Below, piece after piece: positions 25,101-35,800 of a DNA stretch of 64,000 bases. Made by a program: the position numbers and the translations under genes. The notes below the pieces were generated by a model that was given only the letters and a program-made list of their open reading frames with translations, was not told where the DNA came from and ran no database searches. Where the stretch lies: the NCBI RefSeq assembly GCF_932526225.1, contig NC_064036.1:19118953-19182952 (forward strand), written 5' to 3'. This DNA comes from Nematostella vectensis (taxonomy: Eukaryota > Cnidaria > Anthozoa > Actiniaria > Edwardsiidae). Numbering within the stretch: position 1 is the stretch's first letter; each line of letters starts with the position of its first letter.

Positions 25101-27949
25101 AGCCCATTTTGCTGGTATAACTCCTAAAAATATGACTCAACAGTTTTTTTTTTCAAATAAATGAGTGGAATCCCATACATTAAAAAAAGCTTGAGCCATT
25201 CACAGAGGGGGGTTTGAATGTCAATCATAAAAAGGGTGTCAAAGCGAGAGTTGACTTGTGATGCCTTACTTTTTCTCCATTTTCCATTAGCAGTCTGTCC
25301 CATGCATTGACCTGCGCTGCCTGGTCCAGAAAAGTGCGTTCATAGTCTTCCAATTCAAGAGCCCACTGCGTAAACAAAAAAGACAATAAACAGATAATTG
25401 AGCTGACATATACAAAGGGGATAGTATTAAATAATCAATGTGCAAGGCAAAGGCCATAAAAAAGAAGATAAGTCAACAATGAACACCTTATTTATGTGAT
25501 CCTCTAACTGTTTATATGTTAACTGAGGCGCTGTACTTGTCAGCGCTGTTGGCACCGCTGAAGCAACAGTGCTGTTAAGAAAAATAATAACAATCAAATC
25601 CAATAAGAAAGTAAACATAATCAGCTTGGAAGCTCCCCATAGGATAGTAAAGATTGAAGTCAATAAATGACTTTTGGCTTTTTCTTCTTCCATATTTATT
25701 TAGAAATGCCAGGACTAGGCAAAATGCTATAATGTTATTTTACCTTGCAGTACTTTTGGCAGTCAGGCTCCCAAAACCAGTGGTAATACCTAGAATAAAT
25801 CACATTTAGTACAGTTGCACATACCCTGTGATGCATATGTAAACAAAACAGCAGAAAAAGTTTGAAAATATGCGTGTGTGCATTGCAAAGCATGCACCAT
25901 GGAAACTACAATCTGATGTAGGGTACTATGACTTGCTATGCTTGATGGGAGCATGTATATCTCACTGACAAAACCACAGCCCAATTAAATCTCCATTAAC
26001 TTGCTTTTGGGTCAGTGCAATGATCAAGTCATTGTTATGCTGACATGTCGATATAGCATCTGTCCCTCTTAACTGTTAACAACATACCTGTTGATGCTGG
26101 TGCTGTAATGGTTGACCCAGGTGCAGTTGAGCCAAGCGCTGTCCCTCCCAATGAGAACCCAGAGGCAGAGCTTGCGGCTGTGGTAGAAGCAGGTGGTTTA
26201 AATCCACCCAGCCCTAAGCTAGGAGTACTTGTGGCTGTGCTGCTACCAAGAGTAAACCCTGTTGACTGTGTTGCAGAAGCACCAAGCTGAATTCCTGAAA
26301 ATCCTGTAGATGTTGTCGCTGGGGTAGCGCCCAGGGTTAGACCGGGTGCAGAAGTACCTAGGGTCAAGCCAGTAGTGGGTGCAGCAGTGGAGGTGCCGAG
26401 GGATAGCCCCTGACTGGGCGTGGCTGATGTTGCTTGGGGTGTCAAACCCAGTGATAGGCTGGGAGTAGTAGTGTTGGTAGTAGTTCCTAACTTGAGACCT
26501 GATCCAAAGCCAGATGAAGCTGATAGTATAGACAGTTACAATTTATAAACTGTAAACTCGTAAGAAGTTTGAGCAAAATTATATAAAATCCATGGTTCTT
26601 GCAGCTGAGGAGCCAACAAATCTAAGACCTTGTTAAGACCGAGAATTTGAATTGGAGATGGAAATGCAGATGCATTATGAGACTGCGTCTTGAATGGGAG
26701 CATTAAATGGTGGCACAATCGGCTTTCTTAATTCTGAGCATAGTCCATTAATTATCAAATATTTCTTATCAAATATCTGTAAAGGAATTTTAAAATAAAT
26801 TTTTAGACCGTCTTGTCTTTAAGTATTTTTTCATCAGCCATCACTTAAATTGGAGCCTAGCTCTGTGCTGGCCTCACCTCATATTTTATTGTCTATTTAT
26901 TGCATTCAATTATTTTGATGATGATGATGGTGATAATAATGATGATGATGACGTATATTGTCACATATTTCTTTTGGTTTAAGTAATACAAATAATTAAA
27001 TGAATAAATAAAGGATATCAGAAAAGCAAAACAACTTTGATATAACTGCCTTGTATCACATTCTCTTAATTTCAACACCCATTTACAGTACATTACCTGG
27101 TGTGGTTGATGACAGTCCTGAAATCGAAAGACCAGTGCTTGCTGAAGTTGAAGCTGCTACCGATCCAAATGATAGCCCAGATGCAGGAGCTGTACTCCCC
27201 CCAAATGAAAACCCAGTGGCTGGTGTTGTGGAAGGAGCAGATGCTGTTCCTAGTTTGAAGCTGACTCCTGCAGCTCCAGGGGCTGCCGTGCCAAACTGAA
27301 AGCCACTCCCTGTGGCAGCTGGTGTGGCGGTGAGGCCTGTAGGGGCAGCTGTCAAGAAGGGTGCAAGCTTATGTAGGGATTCCATTTGTGGAGAATTTCC
27401 ATTTACTGATTTACCAACACAGTGTGATTTCTTATGTCACTTATGAGGTGAGAGGGAATAAAACTCAGCATGAAATCTGATAAAGCTCAGATTCTACAGC
27501 ATAAAGTACAAGGCTCAACTTTATGTATGAAAGTTTTATTTTGAAGTCAGAATATTCATTTTAACGAGATTTGTTCGCTCATACAAACTCTGTAATAGAC
27601 CTTCTACTGTACACTCGCCGTGAGCCTGGGCTACCTGTGCCCTCTTTGAAGCAGTTTTGTTATTTTGTAACTCTTTCCACACAGGCAAACATCTCTTTTT
27701 TACATATACCTGCTTACCACTCACTGTTGCCAACAAATTTAACAACTGTTACCGAACTGAAAATGATCTCTTAATCACAATAAAAGTATAAGTAAAAAAA
27801 CGAGTACACATTATCTCACCGTTTTGTGCGGTGCTAGCGGCGGCCGGAGTCCCGAAAGAAAACCCTGTAGCGGGGGTAGTGGTTGCACCAGTTGTTCCAA
27901 AGCTAAATCCCGTACCTCCCGGAGGTTTAGCACCGCCTTGACCGAACAT
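22172..27949 (-). CDS. NUP62: Nucleoporin 62 (central-channel FG nucleoporin)
   Basis: Twelve coding exons on the minus strand: 27820-27949, 27097-27348, 26088-26519, 25744-25789, 25487-25571, 25270-25365, 24830-24879, 24534-24671, 23514-23628, 23238-23304, 22725-22804 and 22172-22183, giving 500 residues (human 522). The first ~290 residues are FG/LG-type repeats rich in Gly, Thr, Ala and Ser (GFSFG, SGLSFG, TGLTLG). The C-terminal part is the conserved coiled coil that binds NUP54 and NUP58: LTYKQLEDHINKWALELED, QAAQVNAWDRLLMENGEKI, KILNAHMNSLQWIDQNALLQ and RRKEQERNF. The last exon encodes only AFD-stop after NFRL, matching the vertebrate C-terminus (SFRITFD). Reading past the exon 11 donor instead gives a hydrophobic, family-unlike tail. 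Two minisatellites overlap its splice sites. Confidence 0.93.
22801..23200. repeat. ~66-bp minisatellite copying the NUP62 exon 11 acceptor
   Basis: Six tandem copies (about 66 bp apart, at 22801, 22868, 22934, 23000, 23065 and 23134) of CAGAGCTATACCATGCAAAG then ACAACAGAACATTAGCAGAG. On the minus (coding) strand each reads TTCTGTTGTCTTTGCATGGT then ATAG/CTCTG, a good copy of the real exon 11 acceptor at 22805 (ATTGTCTTTGAATGCTAAAG then CTCTAC). The copy next to the exon is the most diverged and is the only one continuing into coding sequence. Confidence 0.85.
23760..24560. repeat. 49-bp minisatellite: 16 tandem copies of the NUP62 exon 8 donor
   Basis: The donor motif (CTTAC on the plus strand) recurs from 23794-23798 to 24529-24533 exactly every 49 bp, giving 16 copies. 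On the coding strand each unit reads AAGAGAGTTTAC/GTAAGCCA, so both the last ~22 coding bases of exon 8 and its splice donor are repeated. The first copy in the transcript (exon end 24534) keeps the frame. Using any later donor meets the TAA formed by ACG-TAA at the first donor. Confidence 0.95.
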
Positions 27950-28060
27950 ATTGAACTGGAGATTCGTTATTTAGTGGGAATACTTGGAGCACACTTTTGG
28001 TCTAGAAGTCCGCCATCTTGTCAAAACGATTCCCGCGCCTAGAGCCCAGTCTCTCACAGT
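27950..28060 (-). promoter_or_regulatory. NUP62 promoter with YY1-like motif
   Basis: The minus strand carries CAAGATGGCGGACTTC (plus-strand 28005-28020), a match to the YY1 consensus AANATGGCGGC that lies just downstream of the start site in many housekeeping genes. It is about 60 bp upstream of the NUP62 ATG, so probably in the 5' UTR. Binding is inferred from the motif alone. Confidence 0.45.
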
Positions 28061-28416
28061 AATGATGCCAAAGGAAGCCTGTACTAGCGCCAGAACACTG
28101 CCTCGTACCCAGGCGCTTACTGGCGTGACTTTTCGCGCAGGGGTGCTTGGGTTTCCGTTGGCCCTTCCTTTTGGTTGTTTGCATCAGCGCTAAACCTTCC
28201 CATGGTTCAATGTACTCACTAGTCTTGATTTGCTCTCATTGGCAGTGATATATTTTCGGTCACTTGTTTTTACTGACTTGAGACGCCTGGGCACAAGGCA
28301 GGCCAGGACACATGAATTTTTGGGGAAAAACAGATAGCGATGTCAAACTTAGCTATGCTGTGAATGTGCCAACACAATAACAATTTCCAAAACCACAAAC
28401 ACATACAAGGCCACAT

Positions 28417-28662
28417 CACGGGCGGATCCAGAATTTCAAAATGGGGGGTGGATAATGGCCGTGAAGACGGCTTATAACTGATCCAGTAGTTCTTTACATG
28501 GTATGTCACAGAATCTAACAATACTTCATGCTTAATTGGATATGCCGCGTCAACATTTATTTTCTTCAAACAAAGTGATTTTTCAATTTTTCTACTCAAA
28601 AAGGAGGTGGATATCCACCCAATTCACCCCCCCCCCCCCCCCCCCCACTGTGTCTGCCCCTG
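28417..28662. mobile_element. 246-bp MITE-like element, CACAT target duplication
   Basis: The left end CACGGGCGGATCCAG and the right end read on the other strand (CAGGGGCAGACACAG) are imperfect inverted repeats. CACAT flanks both sides (28412-28416 and 28663-28667). A C19-type homopolymer lies near the right end. No coding capacity. Lies between NUP62 and the NDUFV3-like gene. Confidence 0.55.
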
Positions 28663-29097
28663 CACATGCCTTCGGTTTGCTGTTGAGGGCTGACTTGAGA
28701 GGCCTTATTTAAAAGTCAGTTACAACACACCATTATAGATAAACAAAATACAAGTTTGGTATAGCTAGAAAGAGCACAGACAAGCCATAGAAAAACTAGA
28801 TGGACTGCACAGGCATGGTGTAAACATACTGAAAAAGTGTAAAGCTCTAGAAACAGAGTAGATGTTTCAAGCAACAAATTGCTAAAGCTTGATATGTCAG
28901 TGCAACTACTCTGTATTTGAGTCATACAAAATAAAAACATGTTTGCATGCTAGTCCATGATCAACCAAGCATCACACTTTACAAAGCAGTTTCTACAGTA
29001 GCTATTAGCATTTTATTCAAAATTTACACAAGGAAATAATTTTACATATACTGGAAATCTTTGTTTTCCTTAAGAGTTTAGTGCAGGCTTAGTTATC

Positions 29098-32000
29098 TTA
29101 GGCCTTTGCTGCTTTGTTCCACGGCTCAGTGTGCTGGTAGGGAACTTTGGGGTCTGGTTGCTTCTGTCTAGCCCCAGTTGCATCAATGACCATCTCAATA
29201 TCATAGAAGGAATCTTGATTGTATGAGAAATACTCTTCATTCATGTAGGTTTTATTGTCATCACCTGCAAAAGGAGATGGATCATTATCATTTATTTGCT
29301 TTTGTCAGATAGGCTGCATAATGCAAACGGTCCCTGGCAATGTCAACAAATTCATATCTTTATTTTGTTCCTAATAATCAAACATACATAAACAGCAAAA
29401 GAATTTCTGGTAATAATGCATAGTATAGATGGTAAGAATGCTGTAATATCACCGTGACCTAAATTACATTCCAAGTGAAAGTGAGTATTATCTGCAATGA
29501 TTTCCACGTATGCTCCATTCCCTTCTTACCCTCCTTATGGTTATGCCTAACGTTGTGCTCCACATGAAGACAGCAACACATTTCTGCACCAAAATCGGGT
29601 ACACTTTCTTTGTATTTCAAGGTGTTATTGCACTTCACAGGCACGTACCCAGGGGGTGCGTAATCAGAAAAAGGTGGACCTAATTTTTCCGGGGAGAGGG
29701 GGGGGGGAATTCTCCAATAAAAATCTGACCACCTCTGAAAGAACAAAAAGGGATTTTTTTTTATGCCTTTGTCGAATTTGGCTACATACCAGAGTGATCT
29801 TGCTTATGATTTTTAGTTTTGTCTACAAACTATAAATAGAACATCTATTGAGAACCAAAAGTGGACTTTTGGCCGTTGTGGGGGGTGCGTTTGCACCCCC
29901 TGCACCCCCCCCCCCCCCCTAGGTACGGGCCTGCTTCATAATGAAAGGAATTAGATACCCTTAACTTAACACAGTGTCTAGTTAACTCAAATGTTAACTT
30001 GTACGGTTTTTTTGCTAGGCCCATTTTGCTAGGCCCGTTTCAAACATCGTACCCCAACATCGTGTCAAACTCCATTCCCTTATGTCTGGTACGGTTGATT
30101 TAGTAAAACGTGCGGAGTTCGAAACCAAGTCGCGCTTATGTAGTGTAGCTCGACCGAAAGACCAAAAAGAAGAGCTGAAATAGATTTTGGTTTGAAACGT
30201 AGCACGTGTTCGAAACGACGCTGGCACAGCTTTTGAACCGGGCCTTAGAATCTTATTGCTATATGAGCGCCTCTCTTAACCTAACAGTAGTAACACAATG
30301 TTCTAGTTACAAAAAATCTGAAGACTACTAAAATAGTGTCACAGCACCCTCTGAGCCAATGGTTTACAAAATACTGAATTCGTCATGAAGGTGGGTCAGG
30401 TGCTCCCGTTTGAACAAAGCTCTGTCACCTGAGTTATCAACAAGTTTTGTTTGGGTCGGAAGTCATCGTTTCGGCTTAACAAGCAATTCAACTTCATGTG
30501 ATAATGGGTTGGTCCGTGATGGACTTTAAGATTTCCCCGTTGCATAAAACTGCGATACTCATTTGTTGTAACTATTATGTCATGTTGTGGATCTAAAAAT
30601 GTCACCTGGGATGTTAATTGCTGAATTGCATCCAATGCACTTATATACTTTGGTGTCTTTTAACTACTTTAGTTTATATTTCAAGCGTTTGCTCCCCTCA
30701 AAAAAGAGAAATTACACGCATTGCGCCAATCACAATGTAAAACCGGGAGTTTAGGCAGGAAAGGCTCTTCGACAGTTCCACAATCAGCCACCACAGACAA
30801 AAGGTGTAAGATCTACCGTTGTTTGGACCTCCATCGATCCCTTACCAGAAACATTGCGAAACTTTCTGTCATCTCCATATTCCGATCCGATCTGTTCTGA
30901 TCCAATTTGTTCCGTTCCGATCCGGGTTTTGTCAACGCCGGTCTGTGCAGCCTTCTCAGCAAATCCTGGTTGATGATTGGTCTTTTAAGGCCAGGTCAGG
31001 AGTTATCTCCCCCACCCCCCCCCCCCCCCCCCCCCATCCACCTCCATGCAAGAGCTCAGCTTCCCTATCTCTTTTTACTTTTTCCATGTATTACTGTCTG
31101 GTTCTTAGTTAAGCTTATATATGTCTATCTCTCTACTCTATTTCCATGTATTACTGTCTGGCCCTTAGTTAAGCTTATATATCCCTATCTCTCTTTTCTA
31201 TTTCCATGTATTACTGTCTGCCCCTTACTTAAGCTTATATTTGTTTTACCTGATGGGATTTTTGGCCGAGCAGTACCTAAAAAAGAAGGAATATTTGGTT
31301 GAATAACATTCTGGTTATTTTAAAATTAAATAATTGTAATAAAATCACAGGTAGCCCAAGCTCTCTATTTGTGCCTTTTGATCCATTCTCGTTCCCAGAG
31401 CTCCTCGGTCATGCTTCCTGCAGGAGGCTCTGGTAGCAGACGACAATCGAAAGTCCCGGATTGTTCTAGATTCTTGGAAAATCTAGGACTTTCAGTTTTT
31501 GTCGATATATCTTTCTTCCGGTTTATCGTTTGTAAGATGGCGAACAATCGTTTTGAGGAAGCGTTGGTTGTCAGACTTTCAAATATTGGCTTCAATTTTA
31601 ATTTGAAAGCAAAGCAAAAACAGGCAGTCCGAGTTGTAGCTTTGGATCGAGAAGATTGTTTTTGTGTGCTGCCGACGTGCTACGGCAAAAGTATAATTTT
31701 CAATTATTGAGGTCTGAATATGATGCTACTTGAGGGTTTTCCCACGAAATGTTGATGGATCTTTGTGGGATCTTTTTTGGAAATCCATCTTCTGCGCTTA
31801 GGGTTTTTGCAACATAGAATTCAAGCTTTGACCGAAGCTCCCTGGTTAGCGGAATGGGATGAGTTTTTCCTGGCACTGTTGTATTGCAAACAATGCAAGT
31901 ATTCGAGTCAAAAACTTTGCTCACTAGCTTCTTTGGTGTGTTAGCTGTTGCCATAATCCCGCCATAACGAAGAGACCAACAAGGACTTTGAAATACAATT

Positions 32001-32725
32001 CATGTTAACGGAATTTACGATGAAACATTTTCCAGTATTTTCCATTTTTACTTGCGTGAATTGCATTCCGTTGATCTTTCATTAATTCCTCGCTTAGTTT
32101 CACGCGAGCTATCATCTATACCCTGCTTAATTTGAAAGTTGATTTTCTTAGTATAATTCCCAGGTTTCGGTACAAGCATAGCTTCTTGTTTATATCGGAA
32201 GTGAATGCTATTTACCGGAAATAAACGCGTTGCGCAGGAGTGTGTGCAAATTTTAACCCATTACGCAGGCATTTTTCACAGCCAATCAAATTCGCCAATA
32301 ACCGTCTGCTTACAGAGCCTCCGACACACAACAGCGGAGGAGCTCTGGTAACAAGAATGCCTATTGATCTTTTGTAGTAGTTTATATTGTATGAAAAAAT
32401 GTCGAGTAAAAGTTAACAGCTGAAAAGGAAAATGCAGTTTAGTATTGCGATTATGTTTACATTTTGCGTGTTCTCTTATTGTTGAGAGATTATAATAATC
32501 TTCCATCCAAATTCAGCAAAAAAATAAGTTGCTTACCTGGCTGAATTTTGGGTGGTTCAGATGACATTGTTGAGCTTAATCTAGCTCCATGTGTAGAATA
32601 CAACTGCGTACAGGGTAACAATTGATTGATCTCTTCATCGAGATAGAAAAATACACCTGAAAAAAGGAAATTACCTTGCAAACATGAAGAAGTCTTCCAC
32701 GAACAAACGGTAAGCGAGTCGCCAT
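29098..32725 (-). CDS. NDUFV3: Short mitochondrial protein resembling complex I subunit NDUFV3
   Basis: Four small exons on the minus strand, 32675-32725, 32537-32603, 31250-31276 (27-nt microexon) and 29098-29264, join in frame to 103 residues; the vertebrate short isoform is about 108. The N-terminus (MATRLPFVRGRLLHVC) is Arg-rich, acid-free and amphipathic, like a mitochondrial targeting peptide. A Pro/Ser/Lys linker follows (SEPPKIQPGTARPKIPSG). The C-terminal motif DNKTYMNEEYFSYNQDSFYD resembles the NDUFV3 core (DN-TY-N---YS-Y-F-D) with a following Gln-Pro pair. NDUFV3 sits on the NADH-oxidising tip of complex I. The head-to-head promoter has an NRF1-like site, in keeping with a respiratory gene. 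The identification rests on length, architecture and one motif, so it is probable rather than certain. Its 2-kb last intron holds a MITE and its middle intron a transposon remnant. Confidence 0.6.
29638..29933. mobile_element. 296-bp MITE-like element, CTTCA target duplication
   Basis: The left end CAGGCACGTACCCAGGGGG and the right end on the other strand (CAGGCCCGTACCTAGGGGGG) are terminal inverted repeats. The direct repeat CTTCA flanks the element at 29633-29637 and 29934-29938. No transposase. Same general design (CAGG-type end, C-tract, 5-bp duplication) as the element at 28417-28662. Inserted in the last intron of the NDUFV3-like gene. Confidence 0.7.
31070..31240. repeat. 60-bp repeat, three copies, beside the NDUFV3-like microexon
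   Basis: Three tandem 60-bp units (TTTCCATGTATTACTGTCTG then a variable CCCTTAGTTAAGCTTATAT part). The array ends about 10 bp from the donor of the 27-nt exon 31250-31276, on the intron side. The splice site itself is not copied. Confidence 0.85.
31537..31709 (+). pseudogene. RecQ-like helicase N-terminal fragment
   Basis: An open frame beginning with ATG at 31537 (MANNRFEEALVVRLSNIG) runs 57 residues to a TGA at 31707-31709. It holds a Q-motif-like stretch (LKAKQKQAVRVVA) and a helicase motif I (VLPTCYGKSIIF), the order found at the start of RecQ-type ATP-dependent DNA helicases. All later motifs (DEAH and the second RecA domain) are missing. It lies inside the element 31384-32359. I interpret it as the 5' stub of a transposon-borne helicase gene, not a host gene. 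Confidence 0.6.
31700..31954 (-). pseudogene. N-terminal fragment of a transposon-borne Cys-rich protein
   Basis: An 84-residue frame starting MATANTPKKLVSKVFDS with a CIVC pair followed by PGKTHPIPLT and a Leu/Arg-rich stretch. It resembles the first half of small zinc-binding modules (ZAD-like) common at the N-terminus of element-encoded proteins in anthozoans. The second Cys pair is absent, and the frame stops where the helicase fragment on the other strand also stops. Weak assignment. Confidence 0.35.
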
Positions 32726-32849
32726 CTTGGATGTGGAACTCTGGGAAATTTTAAATCTGCGCATGCGCGTTTGTTTGAACCAAGATGGCGGACGATGTGA
32801 TGGTCTGTTGTTGTTAATTTTGAGACGTCTGTTTTGGAAATAGTTCAAT
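32726..32849. promoter_or_regulatory. Bidirectional promoter of NDUFV3-like gene and DNAAF3
   Basis: Only 124 bp separate the two divergent ATGs. The palindrome TGCGCATGCGCG at 32758-32769 matches the NRF1 consensus. CCAAGATGGCGGAC at 32779-32792 is YY1-like. A second YY1-like motif (CCAAGATGGCGA, minus strand) overlaps the NDUFV3-like start codon itself, so the ATG is part of the motif. NRF1 control of complex I genes is established in animals; binding here is inferred from motifs. Confidence 0.6.
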
Positions 32850-35800
32850 ATGGTGGATGCGTTTGGAGCTATAACGTGGTGGGGATTCAGCCCTGCTTTA
32901 GACCTACAGGAGATTTGTTTCAGTAAGTTCCGAGTTTATTCCGGCTTCTTTTATTGCCGAAGTAGCAGCATAGCAACAGCAGACGCCAAGTTCACGAGCC
33001 ATTCAGAGCGTGAATTATATACTAACTTTGCTCCCCAAAAGTGAATTTTTTGTACATTTATCTTAAATGGAAGTTTTATGTAGTAGTATTATGACTTGTT
33101 TTAAGTTATAACAATGACCCTTATGATGAGACAGGGTTTGTTGTGAATCCTTGGTTTTGATAACAACAGAAAAACAGGGTTCTTCTAGAGATACCAGCCA
33201 GATGGATTGAAGATTTAATTTGGATGATTGCCTTACAGCAACCTAATAAATGGCAAATGAGCACTTACCAGCACAAACACAGCAACTGTACTGTAAAGCA
33301 GCCCATGATTGGAAAGAAATGTTAATGAAATGGTTGAAAAAAGAAGATAAAATTGAACAGGAGTTAGAGATTCTTAAGCCTCCCACAATTATGGAGTTGC
33401 TATATATCAGATTCCCATGTTCTTCTAACTTTGGAGACAACTGTTACCCTTGAAGACAACTGTTACCCTTGGAGACAACTATCAGATGTAATGTATGGGC
33501 TCTTTTAAACTCTCATTTTGTGGGTGCTTTATTATTTTTAGGTTTGTCATCCAAGTTTGAGAATTTGAAATTATCTGGTGAAGGTCAGGAGAAGCCATTA
33601 AATGTTTTGATGATTGGTGCAGGAGATTGCAGACATATCTTAAAGACCTTATCACATGCCAAAAGATGGCCAAAGAGGAAAATCAATGTATGGAATTTTC
33701 ATGTATAGTTGACGTATGAGGAAAACAGTTAGTTGCAATGCAGTTATTTCTTTTTTCATTCTACTTTACCTTTGATTTCATTTCGACACAAATGTTTTCT
33801 TGGAATACTTACTGCAAAGTTTTTTGTCTCTGCTTCCAGCATAAGCCATGCCATGCATCAATGTCATGTTGATATAATAGCAGTATAACCTTTGATTTTT
33901 CCCTTATAGATTTATGTTGTAGAAAACAACCTGGAGGTACTTGCCCGTCATCTTCTGCTACTCTCAATTGCTCTGGAACCACAAGTGAGCCTTGGGCTGC
34001 AAGGTACATAATGCAGAAAGAAAACATGGATTGCTCTTTCCCCATTTTATTGAAGGTTCTTTCTTATTTTCATGCCCCTTTCTTTCACCCACTCTCTGAA
34101 TGTAGTGGATCCCCAAAAACTTAAGCTTGGTTTACTCAATTGCCCCCTTAATTGAAACTGTTGTTCCTGTTCCTTGAGGATGTGAAGTTACTGGCATCCG
34201 TTGTATGTAAGCACCAGATAAAAAGCTGATAATGTACATATATTGATCACCTTGAAATAAATCTGACAATTAAATTTAATTGAACAATTAAATAAAAATA
34301 AATAAATGTAAAAAAAAAATATACAAATGTGACGTACAATAAAACCAATGTAGTGCCAACAGTCATGTTCCATCTCTGTGAAAATGATTAAAATGAAATG
34401 GAAAATTCTCAAAAGAGCCTCTAAATGCAGATGCCTCTAAAAGACTACAACATAGACCTTTTTTTAGTGTTGAAATGGCACAAGTTGAGCCTTGTAAGAT
34501 AACACATTTGTTTCAAGTTCAATAAGCCTTTGAAACTCCTCTTATTTGGGACTTGTGCTGTAATGGTTGCTCTCTCTCGGTTTTGTTCTTGCAGAAAAGA
34601 CCGAACTGTTTCTAGAGCTATTTGGCAACAGCCTGATTCGCCCCCAGGCTAGTGAGTACCTTCAGCGTACCAGCAATGACTTTATAAGGTATACAGGGGG
34701 GGAGGGTACTCAGGAATCAAAGGGTGGACTGGAGGGTGCAGGGGGTGGAGGTGCTTGACCAAGAAATCAGTTTGCTACATGATATGGTTTTGTCTTGCCA
34801 AGGTAGAAGTTGTGAATAATTTTGAAGAGTTGTTTGACTTATACTCAAAGTGTAATTCTGTTTATTGCTATCACCTAGCAAAAGTAGCTAATTCATTTGC
34901 TTTTGTTCTATAGGATGGTAACTGATTTTGACTACCTTGAGGACAAGCTACCTATATTTGACATCACCCAGCTAAAGGTACAATGACAAAAGCAGTTAAC
35001 CCCATTTTCTCGACTTTTTGTGATTGTGAGACAATTTAGAAGAACTGCAGAGGCAGGATTACCCTTCAGTAGCTGCCTTTGGCTCATCCACGTAGTCTAT
35101 ATGGTAACTTAATATCCCAGTGATTTATTTTTATGCATGCTCATTGGTCGATACAGGTCACATGTGATATTTTCACAGGACAAATATCAGGCAATATCTC
35201 AAGCCAAAGTGATATCTGTCCTGCAAAAAATTTTTGCAGTCAAAACTCATTTTTCATACCAGAAAAATAATGAAAAATTTCCAACCGAGGTTTATGAACT
35301 AAAAATACCCCAAAAATACAAAAACCTGTAGCCTTAAGAAACACAAGAGAACATAAAAAGTCAATGTAATATGCCGTGAACATATTCAATGAATAGAAAA
35401 GGTACCTTTATTACACTTTATTTTCATGTCAATCGAATTTCACGATTTAAAAAAAATCGTGAAAATTGGTATACACGAAAATTGAGTAAAAAACCTTTGG
35501 GTAAAAAGGTTAGCTGTTCAATAAGCTTTATGTAAACACCCTATCTATTTATTCCTCTAGTGTAGATTTACAACCGTAAGGGGTTGAGTTGGATACATCA
35601 AACTTTATAGATTTTTGTGGAACTTAATTTAGCCATCACTTGTTTTGTTGCAGTTTTAATAACTATGGCACATTTTAATTCCACTTTTTTGCCTGATTTT
35701 ATTGTCTCCAAATCGCAAATTGCGAAAATTAATTGACCCTTTTTTTCGAAAATAGTGAAATCGCGAAAATAAAGTGTTGAAAAATATCCCCTTCTCCAAA

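Larger units (their letters stand above)
31384..32359. mobile_element. 976-bp deleted DNA transposon with ~57-bp terminal inverted repeats
   Basis: The left end (31384-31440, starting CATTCTCGTTCCCAGAGCTC) and the right end on the other strand (32359-32303, starting CATTCTTGTTACCAGAGCTC) match along about 57 bp. Flanking sequences CCTTTTGATC (31374-31383) and CCTATTGATC (32360-32369) look like a 10-bp target duplication with one change. The interior carries truncated beginnings of two convergent reading frames (a RecQ-like helicase on + and a Cys-rich protein on -) that meet near 31700, as expected if the middle of a larger element was deleted. Confidence 0.65.
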
